NCBI GenBank assembly: GCA_016211995.1
Contig: JACRHU010000047.1
Location: forward strand, 1 to 33,431
Direction: 5' to 3'
Length of the DNA: 33,431 nt
DNA from: Candidatus Pacearchaeota archaeon
GTDB lineage: Archaea; Nanobdellota; Nanobdellia; Pacearchaeales; DTIR01
How positions within the stretch are numbered: position 1 is the first letter of the stretch; every line of letters starts with the position of its first letter. A program made the translations under genes and the position numbers. Positions 9,045-18,276 of this stretch are shown in pieces. A model generated the notes under the pieces. That model was not told where the DNA came from. It worked only from the letters and a program-made list of their open reading frames with translations, and ran no database searches.

Positions 9045-9578
9045 ATGAGAGAAAATAAAAGAGGCATTTCAGAGCTAATTGCTTATGCTCTATTAGTGGG
9101 TTTGGCTATTTCATTGAGTGTTATTGTTTACATGTGGCTCGAGGTTTATGTTAAGCCTTCGTCAATAAACGTTTGTCCGAGTGGAACTAGCCTTATAATA
9201 GAAGATTATTCTTGTAGTCTATCAGGCATTCTCACTCTAAAGGTAAAGAACAAAGGACTTTTTAATGTAAGTGGATTTATACTTAGAATTAACAACAGGT
9301 CAAAACTAGGAGAACCTTTAGGAAATCCTATTTATAGATTAAGACCAACGACCGGACCTGGTGCAGGAGGAGATTTTTTTGTGTTTGGAGGAGATAATGA
9401 ACCATTAGCTCCTGGGTTGAATAAAGAGTTTACAGATATAGCATATTGCGGAACACTAACTGAAATTGAAATTCAGCCAATTAGACTTGAAGAAGGGATA
9501 GATGAGCCAATCTTATGCGACAAGGCAGTTATAAGGCAGAAAGTTAGTTTGTCATCTGGTTGTAAAATAGAATGTTAA
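9045..9578 (+). CDS. Archaeal type IV pilin-like protein
   Basis: MRENKRGISELIAYALLVGLAISLSVIVYMW. Confidence 0.75.
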   Translation: MRENKRGISELIAYALLVGLAISLSVIVYMWLEVYVKPSSINVCPSGTSLIIEDYSCSLSGILTLKVKNKGLFNVSGFILRINNRSKLGEPLGNPIYRLRPTTGPGAGGDFFVFGGDNEPLAPGLNKEFTDIAYCGTLTEIEIQPIRLEEGIDEPILCDKAVIRQKVSLSSGCKIEC

Positions 9579-9615
9579 TAAAAAGATATTTAAATTATAT
9601 TAACTTGAAAATAAA

Positions 9616-10086
9616 ATGAAAAATAAAAAAGGGGTAGCTCCGGTTGTTGCAACAGTTCTTCTTGTTGCATTGACTATTGTATTAGCAGCAATAATATTCT
9701 TATGGGTTAGAGGATTTGTATCAGAGCAGATACTAAAATTTGGGCAGTCTGCAGAACAAGTATGCGATGAAATTAGTTTTGATGCTGCAATCACATCAGG
9801 TGAGGCAGGAGGTTTTATTTTAGATTTAACTAATAATGGACAGATTCCAATAAATGATTTTGATATAAAGAAGCAGCTAGACGGCAAATCAGAAATTGAA
9901 AGAATAACTGTTGGATTAGACAAAGGAGCCTCGCAACCAGTTAATATAAGATTTGATAGTGGCCTGCCAACCAGAATAACTGTGATTCCTGTTTTGCTTG
10001 GAACAGTTAAAGGAGGAGGAGCAAAATCCTTTAAATGTGCAGACAGCCTTGGAAAGATATTAGATGTCCCTCAATCTTGGGAATAG
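9616..10086 (+). CDS. Archaeal type IV pilin (archaellin/pilin N-terminal domain)
   Basis: MKNKKGVAPVVATVLLVALTIVLAAIIFLWVRGF. Confidence 0.85.
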   Translation: MKNKKGVAPVVATVLLVALTIVLAAIIFLWVRGFVSEQILKFGQSAEQVCDEISFDAAITSGEAGGFILDLTNNGQIPINDFDIKKQLDGKSEIERITVGLDKGASQPVNIRFDSGLPTRITVIPVLLGTVKGGGAKSFKCADSLGKILDVPQSWE

Positions 10087-10151
10087 CAAGAGAAAGGTTT
10101 TTAAATTAATCATTCTTATAATAATAAAATAAATAAAAGAGGAAACAAATA

Positions 10152-10688
10152 ATGAAAAAAAACAAAAGAGCAATTTCTACTTTAGTTGCGACAGTCTTGC
10201 TTATTTTGATAACAGTTGCTGCAGTTGGAATTATCTGGGGAGCAATAATGCCAGTGATTACAAGGACAATGGAAATCGGACAAGCTTGCTTGAATGCAAG
10301 AGTTACGATAAATACCGAGTCTGGATATACCTGTTATAAGACAGTAGGAGCTGATAAATTTGTGAACATAATGATTTCTCGTGGTTCAGAAGACTTTACA
10401 TTGTCTGGAATCAACTTGATTCTTATAGGCGGCGGAACATCTACTTCATGGAACATACAATCAGGAAAAGCAGAGACAACTGCTACTGTTTATAGTACTA
10501 CTCCAGTTTTCCCACATACATTTGCAGATAGTGAATTCCCAGCGCCAAATGAAGAGAAAACATATACTTTCAAGGTAACTACTCAACCAGATGAAGCAAA
10601 AGTTGCGCCAATTGTTAAAGTTGGAGCAACATTAAGAACATGTTCTGTTTCATCCTCAGTGCCAGTTCCAAAAACGTGCGCTATTTAA
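10152..10688 (+). CDS. Archaeal type IV pilin-like protein
   Basis: MKKNKRAISTLVATVLLILITVAAVGIIWGAIMPVI. Confidence 0.8.
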   Translation: MKKNKRAISTLVATVLLILITVAAVGIIWGAIMPVITRTMEIGQACLNARVTINTESGYTCYKTVGADKFVNIMISRGSEDFTLSGINLILIGGGTSTSWNIQSGKAETTATVYSTTPVFPHTFADSEFPAPNEEKTYTFKVTTQPDEAKVAPIVKVGATLRTCSVSSSVPVPKTCAI

Positions 10689-10822
10689 TAGTAGAATTGT
10701 AGTGGTATGAAAGAACATTTGGATAGTAGAATTTATAGTGATGGAGGTAGAGCGTACAAGGGGTAGAATATTTACTTAATTTTATTTTTAATTTAAAATT
10801 TCTTTAATTTTTATATTCAAAG

Positions 10823-11359
10823 ATGATAAACAAAAGAAAACTTGGGCAGATATGGGTTGAAACAGTTATATACACTCTAATCGGATTAGCTGTTATCGGC
10901 CTTCTTCTTGCTATTGCAAGGCCAAAAATAGCTCAAACCCAGGATGATTTTGTAATAAAGCAGACAATTAGTGCAATGAATGAACTTGACAAGAAAGTAA
11001 GTGAAGTTAAACAAGCAGTTGGCAATAGAAGGATTGTGGAATTCCAGCTTTCTAGAGGAACATTAACAATTGATTCTACAACAGAAACTATTTCTTGGGT
11101 GCTTACTGGAAGCAATTTTATGTTTAGCGAGCCTGGCACGCAAGCATCAATAGGCAGAATAAATGCACTAACAAAAAAAGTCTCAGATAAGTACGATGTT
11201 ACTTTAACAATGGATTACAATGGAATTATTTCAATGACTACTAATAATATAGATAATAAACTTGTAACTTTACAAACAGCAAAAACTCCTTATAACATAC
11301 TCATTGAAAATGTTGGTGAAGATAATGGAAAAGTAAAAATAGATATTTCTATTTCTTAA
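10823..11359 (+). CDS. Pilin-like protein
   Basis: MINKRKLGQIWVETVIYTLIGLAVIGLLLAIARPKI. Confidence 0.75.
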   Translation: MINKRKLGQIWVETVIYTLIGLAVIGLLLAIARPKIAQTQDDFVIKQTISAMNELDKKVSEVKQAVGNRRIVEFQLSRGTLTIDSTTETISWVLTGSNFMFSEPGTQASIGRINALTKKVSDKYDVTLTMDYNGIISMTTNNIDNKLVTLQTAKTPYNILIENVGEDNGKVKIDISIS

Positions 11360-11462
11360 TTTTTAAAAAGACAATGAAAAAATAAAAGTAGATACTACTA
11401 TTTCTTAATTTTTAAAAAGACAATGAAAAAATAAAAGTAGATACTACTATTTCTTAATTTTT
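11351..11462 (+). repeat. 49-bp tandem repeat (~2.3 units) derived from the 3' end of CDS 10823-11359
   Basis: atttcttaatttttaaaaagacaatgaaaaaataaaagtagatactact twice, plus a partial unit; encodes DNEKIKVDTTIS* twice versus gene tail DNGKVKIDISIS*. Confidence 0.85.
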
Positions 11463-11494
11463 CAACCAAGAAATAAAGAATCTTTTTTGATAAT

Positions 11495-11547
11495 AAGCTT
11501 TGCACATATTTTAGGTGAGATTATAGTCTCATTTATGTGCAAAGCTT
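11495..11547. repeat. Long inverted repeat/hairpin, family GCTTTGCACATA
   Basis: Perfect 14-bp arms aagctttgcacata (11495-11508)/tatgtgcaaagctt (11534-11547); same arms recur at 17325-17382. Confidence 0.8.
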
Positions 11548-11574
11548 TAAAAATTTGAAATTCTTAAGTGAAAT

Positions 11575-14500
11575 ATGAAAAAGGGAGTGGTAGAAGAGGT
11601 GGAAAAGATAGAAATTAATCTCTCTCCAGTTGTTCCTTCTCTTCCTAGATTTAAAGATAAAACACAAATTGATGTGAGGTATATGCTTATATCTCCTTAT
11701 GTTTCTGCTCACATATACTGGAACAAAGAGCTTTCAGAAGTTGCTTATGAAATCGAAGAGCCAATGCTAACAGAACTAGAAAAGCAGCAGCTGGAAAAAT
11801 TGGAAAAAGGGATGCGCGAGCTAATCAATGTCAACTTACTTGTAGAAAAAAATGTAGACGCTATTTTAGAGTACATTAACAAAACTGCAAAATTACTCGC
11901 TTCAGAGCTTGGTTTGAAAATGACAAAAGATACATATAAAAAATTGTTCTATTATATCTTCAGAGATTTTGTTGGGTTAAATGAAATTGAGCCATTCTTA
12001 AGAGATTATTTTATAGAGGATATAGAGTGTAACGGGGTTGACACTCCTATCTATATAATACATAGGGTATACAGAAATCTCCGTACAAATATTGCTTTCC
12101 ATAATATAGATAATCTAGCAAGCTTTGTTGAAAAGCTTGCTCAAAGATGTGGTAGATACATCAGTTACGCTACTCCATTATTAGATGGCACTCTTCCAGA
12201 CGGTTCTAGAGTAAATGCTACATATACAGCAGATATTACATCAAGAGGTCCGACTTTTTGTTTCAAAGATGGTTATGTTCAGCTAAGTGATGGACGAATA
12301 AAAAATATAAAAGAATTATTTGAAGAGAGCAAAAAAAATTTTGGATTTAGAATCGAGAATGGAAATGAGATTGTTAAAGTTGCCAATATTAATTGTTGCG
12401 GTGTGGGGGAGAGAGATTTACAGCAAAAAGATTCTAGAATTGAGTCTATTATCAAACTAAAAGCACCTAAAAAACTTGTTAAAATTCATTTTGAAGATGG
12501 CGGAGAAATAGAAGTAACCTTAAATCATTTGTTTCATGTTGCTGGCAATTCGTTAGATCTTATTGAGGCAAGGAATCTTAAAAAAGATATGCTGATTCCG
12601 ATGCCAAGAAAATTGGAAGTTTCAGGATACAGGCAAAAAATAGATGTCTATTCAATAATAAAAGATTTTTCTTATCTTAAAAAAATATGTATAATCAATA
12701 CCCCCGCGGTAAAAAATATTGTAACTAGCGAGATGAAATCAGGAGGGAGAAATTTCAGGCAGGTTTTATCTCAGAAATATGGCGTTGAAGATTCTTATTT
12801 CTATGGAATAGTACATAAAGGAAATTCAATCTCTTTTACTATTCTGGATGGGATATGTAAACAACAAAATCTTAATTTCAATGACCTTGAAGAAATTTCT
12901 GTTAATGTTTATGGTGGAGGAACAAAAAATAAAACAAAATCAGTCAAAGTTCCAAGAGAAATTGATGAAGAGTTGGCTTATCTTACCGGTGCGTTGATAA
13001 GCGATGGCCATTTATCAAAAGAATATATAGACTTTTCGTGCTATGAGGATGGATTCAAAAAATCTGTAAAAGAAAAACTCTTAAACAAATTCGGCAGATT
13101 TGATTCTTATTGCAATGATAATAGAATTTATGTGTGTAATTTATTTGTCCCTTTCTTTTTCAATAAGCTTTTTGGCATTCCTATAGGCAAAAAATCTCCT
13201 ATCGTCAAAATCCCCGAGCTGATCTTCAAATCAGACAATAGAGTTATAGCGTCATTTATAAGGGGGTTATTTGATGGTGATGCCACTTGCAGGGCTGGTT
13301 TGAGCTACAAAACATACTCTAAATCTCTTGCAGAAGGTTTGACTTATCTTCTTGCAAGATTAGGAATATACTCTTATTTAAGAAAAACTGAAAAAGAATA
13401 TAGGGTTAATATACCTTCACCATACTATAAAAGATACAGAGATATGATAGGTTTTGATAGCATAAGCAAGACGAGTGACTTGAAAAGATTAGTAGAAAAG
13501 CAAGTAGAACATAAAACATTTATTAGACATGATAGAATCCCTGGTGCGCCGGTTATGGCTATTATAAACAGATTGGGCATAAAAAAGAAAGAGTTACTTA
13601 AAAATTGTTGTTTTAGTTATAACAGATTCCTTTATATGTCATTTTCAAAGGATTTTGTTCAAAAATTATTCGAGGAGATTACTAAGGATGAGAATGTAGG
13701 ACTTGTTAAGAAAGAATTAGAATATATAGATTGGCTACTAAACTCTAAACAAGAGTTTGTTAAAATTAGCAATATAGAGATAATCGATAATAAGGAACAA
13801 GTATATGATATAGAACTAGAACCTTGTAAATTTTTCATAGCAGGCAATAAACCGATGAATATATTTGATACAATAAGAAAATTTACAAAAATTCCATGGA
13901 CTCCTATTCAGCTAATTAGTTTAAACACATTAAGCCCTGAAATGCTCGCATATTTCTGGATTCTTATCCAATATAAATGTAATATACTAATCACAGGAGG
14001 AACAGCTTCAGGAAAAACTACTTTGCTTAATGCATTGGCATTCTTTATTCCGCCAGAAGCAAGAGTTGTCAGCATTGAAGATACAAGGGAGTTGAATTTA
14101 CCAAGAGAAAACTGGCTGCCGAATGTTGCAAGAACAGGCATAGGTGTTGGAGGTATAGGAGAGGTTGATTTATTTAGCCTTCTTAAAAATTCTTTCAGGC
14201 AGAATCCAAACTATGTTATTGTAGGAGAGGTCAGGGGAAAAGAGGCTTTTGTTTTATTTCAGGGAATGGCATCAGGACATCCATCAATCAGCACAATTCA
14301 TGCAGATTCTGTTGATACAGTTATCAAAAGACTTGAAACTCCACCAATTGAGTTATCACCAACATTAGTCAATACATTAGATGTTGTAGGAGTAATGACA
14401 CATGCTATAGTAAACAAACAAGAAACCAGAAGATTGAGAGAAGTAATTGAAGTAGTTAATGTCACACCAGAAGGAATTGCTATAACCAACACTCCATTTA

Positions 14501-14736
14501 TATGGAATGCAGCAGATGACAGATTCTATTTCAAAAAAGACAGCAGAGTACTTGAAAAAATAATGAATAGATATGGACTTTCAAAAGAAGAATTGTTGCG
14601 TGAATTTGATATAAGAACAAGAATACTTTTTAAGATGTTTCAGAATAAGATATTTGGTTTTGATGAAGTCCAGAGAATGATTAATGAATATTATAAAAAT
14701 CCTAAAGACGTTCTTACAAAATTAGGCTTAGTATAA
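11575..14736 (+). CDS. Type II/IV secretion (pilus assembly) ATPase, GspE/TadA/VirB11-like, intein-containing
   Basis: Walker A ITGGTASGKTTLLNAL, Walker B-type NYVIVGEVRGKE, HADS motif; extein reads TSRGPTF/TIRKFTKIPW when the insert is removed. Confidence 0.95.
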   Translation: MKKGVVEEVEKIEINLSPVVPSLPRFKDKTQIDVRYMLISPYVSAHIYWNKELSEVAYEIEEPMLTELEKQQLEKLEKGMRELINVNLLVEKNVDAILEYINKTAKLLASELGLKMTKDTYKKLFYYIFRDFVGLNEIEPFLRDYFIEDIECNGVDTPIYIIHRVYRNLRTNIAFHNIDNLASFVEKLAQRCGRYISYATPLLDGTLPDGSRVNATYTADITSRGPTFCFKDGYVQLSDGRIKNIKELFEESKKNFGFRIENGNEIVKVANINCCGVGERDLQQKDSRIESIIKLKAPKKLVKIHFEDGGEIEVTLNHLFHVAGNSLDLIEARNLKKDMLIPMPRKLEVSGYRQKIDVYSIIKDFSYLKKICIINTPAVKNIVTSEMKSGGRNFRQVLSQKYGVEDSYFYGIVHKGNSISFTILDGICKQQNLNFNDLEEISVNVYGGGTKNKTKSVKVPREIDEELAYLTGALISDGHLSKEYIDFSCYEDGFKKSVKEKLLNKFGRFDSYCNDNRIYVCNLFVPFFFNKLFGIPIGKKSPIVKIPELIFKSDNRVIASFIRGLFDGDATCRAGLSYKTYSKSLAEGLTYLLARLGIYSYLRKTEKEYRVNIPSPYYKRYRDMIGFDSISKTSDLKRLVEKQVEHKTFIRHDRIPGAPVMAIINRLGIKKKELLKNCCFSYNRFLYMSFSKDFVQKLFEEITKDENVGLVKKELEYIDWLLNSKQEFVKISNIEIIDNKEQVYDIELEPCKFFIAGNKPMNIFDTIRKFTKIPWTPIQLISLNTLSPEMLAYFWILIQYKCNILITGGTASGKTTLLNALAFFIPPEARVVSIEDTRELNLPRENWLPNVARTGIGVGGIGEVDLFSLLKNSFRQNPNYVIVGEVRGKEAFVLFQGMASGHPSISTIHADSVDTVIKRLETPPIELSPTLVNTLDVVGVMTHAIVNKQETRRLREVIEVVNVTPEGIAITNTPFIWNAADDRFYFKKDSRVLEKIMNRYGLSKEELLREFDIRTRILFKMFQNKIFGFDEVQRMINEYYKNPKDVLTKLGLV
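12259..13869 (+). mobile_element. Intein with LAGLIDADG homing endonuclease domain (537 aa)
   Basis: Starts CFKDGYVQLSDGRIK; block B KIHFEDGGEIEVTLNHLFHV; LAGLIDADG-like motifs LAYLTGALISDGHL and IASFIRGLFDGDATC; ends VYDIELEPCKFFIAGNKPMNIFD before TIRKF. Confidence 0.9.
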
Positions 14737-14758
14737 CTAAAATTAATTAGAGACAAAA

Positions 14759-14932
14759 ATGATATCAAAAGAGAAAGCGCAATTTCTCGCCCAGCTTATT
14801 CAGAGTATGCAAGAAGCTGCTTATGAGCTAGATAAGGCTATAAGAGAGACAGATTTTGCTAAAATTAAACGTGTTAAAGATTTTATTCTTGCTTTACAAG
14901 TTAAAATAACAGAGGTTACAAGAGAAAAATGA
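14759..14932 (+). CDS. Small 57-aa protein between the ATPase and membrane protein genes (absent from ORF track)
   Basis: MISKEKAQFLAQLIQSMQEAAYELDKAIRETDFAKIKRVKDFILALQVKITEVTREK*; stop overlaps next start (ATGA). Confidence 0.7.
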   Translation: MISKEKAQFLAQLIQSMQEAAYELDKAIRETDFAKIKRVKDFILALQVKITEVTREK

Positions 14933-16233
14933 CAATAGAATCTTTAAGAACTAATCTAATGCAGGAAAAACAATTAGTAGATAATATTCTTGTATTATAT
15001 GAGCAGTTTGAAAATGCAGCAGGAACAGAAAAAAATTTCTTCGCGAATGCGATTATTTCTTTGCTTAATCAGGTCGATATTATAAATAATTCTGTTCCAA
15101 GAATTTTAGATGAGATTAAATCAGCTAAGCAGCTTCCAATAGTTATCCAGAGAGAAGCAGAGATACAAATAGCAATTATCGGCCAGATTACACTCGATAA
15201 AAAAGATAAAAAAAAGTATCTTAAAGAGCTTGAGATAAGCAAAAGAGCAATTAATGAGCTGAAAAAAAAGACAAAAGAACCGAAAACCAGGGAAATAGAG
15301 GTTTTTAAAAAACCAAATCAGCTTGCTTCAGCTTCTTCTAAATTATTTGGAAGAATGTCTTTCAATCTTGTTGAAAAGGGCTCTTTTAAATTTATTAATA
15401 CCCAACTAAGAAAAGCAAATATGCCCTATCTTTTGTCTACTTATCTTTCACTGATGTTTTTTTTCACGCTTGTGGTATTTATTGTTTCAATATTGGCTGC
15501 TGTTTTATTCACTTTTTTTAAAGTTGGATATTTAGCAGGGCAATTTTTTCCTTCTTTTTCTTTAAATCTAGAAAATATAGGTCAGAGACTTTTGACTAAT
15601 ATAATGTATTCACTCTCATTGCCAATACTCACTTTCGCAGCATTTCTCTTGTATCCTTCAGGGGAAGCATCTTCTATAAAAACAAGAATAGACAATGAAC
15701 TACCCTTCGCGGTCTTGCATATGTCATCAATTGCTGGAAGTGGTGTTGAACCAAGCAGAATTTTTAGAATAATTGCCATGAGTAAAGAATACCCCGCAAT
15801 TGGAAAAGAGATTAGGAAAATTGTTAATCAAATAAATTTGTATGGCTATGACCTCATAACAGCTTTACGAAACACAGCAAAATCAACTTCTAATGATAGC
15901 TTAGCCGCATTGCTAAATGGACTTGCAACAAACATTTCTTCAGGAGGAACTTTGAAAGACTATCTAGACAAAAAAGCTTCAGATACAATACTTGATTACA
16001 AACTTTCAAGAAAAAGATACAGTAATATGGCTGAAACTTCTATGGATATTTACATTGGTGTTTTAATTGCAGCACCTTTAATTTTCATGATTCTTTTGAT
16101 AATGATTAATGCAATCGGAATAGCATTTGTAGGATTAAATCTAATAACTATCTCACTTTTAATTGTCGGAGGCACTATCCTAATAAATATAGGTTTCCTG
16201 ATTTTCCTTAAATTCAGGCAACCACCACAATAA
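14929..16233 (+). CDS. Type II secretion/pilus assembly membrane protein (TadC/PilC/FlaJ-like)
   Basis: Follows the ATPase; multiple TM segments; ELPFAVLHMSSIAGSGVEPSRIFRIIA motif. Confidence 0.85.
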   Translation: MTIESLRTNLMQEKQLVDNILVLYEQFENAAGTEKNFFANAIISLLNQVDIINNSVPRILDEIKSAKQLPIVIQREAEIQIAIIGQITLDKKDKKKYLKELEISKRAINELKKKTKEPKTREIEVFKKPNQLASASSKLFGRMSFNLVEKGSFKFINTQLRKANMPYLLSTYLSLMFFFTLVVFIVSILAAVLFTFFKVGYLAGQFFPSFSLNLENIGQRLLTNIMYSLSLPILTFAAFLLYPSGEASSIKTRIDNELPFAVLHMSSIAGSGVEPSRIFRIIAMSKEYPAIGKEIRKIVNQINLYGYDLITALRNTAKSTSNDSLAALLNGLATNISSGGTLKDYLDKKASDTILDYKLSRKRYSNMAETSMDIYIGVLIAAPLIFMILLIMINAIGIAFVGLNLITISLLIVGGTILINIGFLIFLKFRQPPQ

Positions 16234-16251
16234 AAGTGATATCAATCACTT
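16234..16251. other. Intergenic hairpin aagtgat-atca-atcactt
   Basis: Perfect 7-bp inverted repeat between two TadC-like genes. Confidence 0.5.
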
Positions 16252-16279
16252 ATATTATAAATTTAAAAATAAATAAAAA

Positions 16280-17146
16280 ATGGAATTGCAAAAAAGCCAT
16301 TATGTAGGAATGGGATTTGCTATAGCAATCCTGCTAGTAGACTTGTTTGTTTTTGGGCTTAAAAGCAGGCTTGTATTTTTTGTTGCAGGCATAGCAGTGC
16401 TTGTTGGTGTTTTACCATTTTTAATAACAGTGATGATAGAAACAGGTAGGGCAAGAGAAAAAGAAATGATGTTCATAGAATTTACTAGAGATTTGGTAGA
16501 GTCTGTTAAAACTGGAACACCAATCAGCAAGGGAATCTTGCATGCAAAAGGCAAGGATTATGGAAGCTTAACACCACATATTTCTAAGCTTGTTAATCAG
16601 GTAGCTCTAGGAATTCCTGTTAAACAAGCCTTAAGAACATTCTCAAAAGATGTTAATAATCCAGTTATTGGAAGGTCAGTCACACTGATTGGAGAAGCAG
16701 AGGAAGCTGGCGGTTTAATAGATACTATTCTTGAATCTGTTGCAAAATCTGTAAGCGAGATAGAAGACATAAAAAAAGAACAGAAAGCTGCTGTGTATAA
16801 TCTTGTTGTTCAGGGCTATATCATCTTTTTTATTTTTATTATAATTATGCTTGTAACTGAAATTAAAATAATTCCAATGACTTTGAATTTGCCAGGAACA
16901 CAGGGTGGCATTGATATTCTTGGCGTACAGGCAGGCACTGGTGGAAGATTAACAGCAGAGCAGCTATCACTTCCATTTCTTATTTTATTGATAGTTCAAG
17001 GTCTTTTTGCTGGATTGGTCATAGGAAAACTTTCAGAAGGTTCAATAAAATCAGGAATAAAACATTCTGTTATACTTATATTCCTAGCATATCTTGTAAC
17101 AACTGGTGTACGAGTTATATTAGTCAAACCACCTGTGCCTACATAG
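16280..17146 (+). CDS. Type II secretion/pilus assembly membrane protein (TadC-like), second copy
   Basis: EFTRDLVESVKTGTPISKGILHAKGKDYGSLTPHISKLVNQVALGIPVKQAL...; GEAEEAGGLIDTILESVA. Confidence 0.8.
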   Translation: MELQKSHYVGMGFAIAILLVDLFVFGLKSRLVFFVAGIAVLVGVLPFLITVMIETGRAREKEMMFIEFTRDLVESVKTGTPISKGILHAKGKDYGSLTPHISKLVNQVALGIPVKQALRTFSKDVNNPVIGRSVTLIGEAEEAGGLIDTILESVAKSVSEIEDIKKEQKAAVYNLVVQGYIIFFIFIIIMLVTEIKIIPMTLNLPGTQGGIDILGVQAGTGGRLTAEQLSLPFLILLIVQGLFAGLVIGKLSEGSIKSGIKHSVILIFLAYLVTTGVRVILVKPPVPT

Positions 17147-17153
17147 CATCAAT

Positions 17154-17285
17154 AGTAACTTTTAGATTATGCTCTTAGTCAAACTTACTGTAACCACTTA
17201 ACTGATGACTAGCAACTTTTAAATTATACTCCTAGCCAAGCCTACTGTAACCACTTAACTGATGACTAGCAACTTTTAAATATAC
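17154..17285 (+). repeat. 57-bp tandem repeat (2.3 units) derived from the 3' end of CDS 16280-17146
   Basis: agtaactttt...ctgatgact (17154-17210) and agcaactttt...ctgatgact (17211-17267), plus partial third unit; encode MLLVKLTVTT* and ILLAKPTVTT* versus gene tail VILVKPPVPT*. Confidence 0.85.
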
Positions 17286-17324
17286 TTTTTTCTTTCTATA
17301 GTAATAAAAAGAGGTCTAAAATGG

Positions 17325-17382
17325 GCTTTGCACATAATCAACATAAAATTAATAGTCACTTACTCACATATATGTGCAAAGC
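17325..17382. repeat. Inverted repeat, second copy of the GCTTTGCACATA family
   Basis: Perfect 12-bp arms gctttgcacata (17325-17336)/tatgtgcaaagc (17371-17382). Confidence 0.75.
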
Positions 17383-17389
17383 ATCTAAA

Positions 17390-18115
17390 ATGTATAAAAA
17401 AAAGAAAGCAATCGGCCATTTAGAGATGATTACTTCTTTCTTAATATTTGGAGGCTTTTTATTTTTCTTGTTATTCTACCTTAATCCCCTAAAACATCAA
17501 AGCATTTCAAATGTAATTCTAGATGCTGTTAAAGCAGGTATTGATGATAATGCCACATTATACATGGTTAAGGTGCCTCTTACTGTTAGTGCAACAGGCT
17601 CTTGTTTTCAGGTCCCTATAGACGAGGTATTTAGTAATACAGATCCTAAAAAATTTTTAGTTCAAACAAACATTGGGGATACAGTGCCCTTCACAATAAC
17701 TGAGCCCAGTGGTAAGCATTATATGAATATAGAAAATAAAAATGGTATTGAAATTTATTATGTCTACTCAAGTGCAGAAGATCTATCTTCTCCTTTTCCA
17801 CCCTTACCTGCTTGTAGCCCTCCAGGTAAGTATTCTTTCACTAATCCTCTAGTTTATACTCCATATTCTGAAGCAAAATTAAACTATCTTCAACAAAAGT
17901 ACAAAATAGATTATAATGGCTTAAAAGATCAATTTAAAATTCCTAGAGCATATGATTTTGTAGTTAATATAACAGATATCTCAACTAAACAGGCTATAGT
18001 TGAAATGAAAGTTTCAAAACCTGCAAATATTGAAATAAGAGCAACAGAAATTCCTGTAGAAGTATGGACGAATAATAATATAGTAAATGCAATAATGAAT
18101 ATCCAGGCATGGTAA
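17390..18115 (+). CDS. Membrane-anchored pilus-cluster protein (pilin-like N-terminus)
   Basis: MYKKKKAIGHLEMITSFLIFGGFLFFLLFYLNPLKH; the track start at 17321 runs through the inverted repeat, so ATG 17390 is preferred. Confidence 0.7.
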   Translation: MYKKKKAIGHLEMITSFLIFGGFLFFLLFYLNPLKHQSISNVILDAVKAGIDDNATLYMVKVPLTVSATGSCFQVPIDEVFSNTDPKKFLVQTNIGDTVPFTITEPSGKHYMNIENKNGIEIYYVYSSAEDLSSPFPPLPACSPPGKYSFTNPLVYTPYSEAKLNYLQQKYKIDYNGLKDQFKIPRAYDFVVNITDISTKQAIVEMKVSKPANIEIRATEIPVEVWTNNNIVNAIMNIQAW

Positions 18116-18130
18116 CCATTAATTGTTATC

Positions 18131-18260
18131 GACTCGGCATTGACCAGCCGAGACAAATGGAAGCCTATCATCAAGAAAATCCTAAAGGATTTTCAGGATC
18201 CCAAAAAGCTGGTTGCCTCCAGCAAAGCTGGAATGTTGAGCTTTTTGCGAATCGGCTTCT
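18131..18260 (+). repeat. Structured intergenic element, copy C
   Basis: Hairpin ctcggc-attgacca-gccgag; outer stem gaagcc (18160-18165)/ggcttc (18254-18259); hairpin gaaaatcc-taaa-ggattttc; GGATCC at 18196-18201; 55-bp core identical to copy B. Confidence 0.75.
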
Positions 18261-18276
18261 ACCTTAGAAAAGAAAA

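Noticed and set aside
10689-10770. Degenerate direct repeat tagtagaatt (35 bp apart) after pilin gene 10152-10688
   Set aside because: Imperfect and unrelated to the gene tail; not enough to support a feature.
17154-17285. Possible CRISPR array
   Set aside because: The tandem units are contiguous, with no unique spacers; the unit encodes the upstream gene's tail instead.
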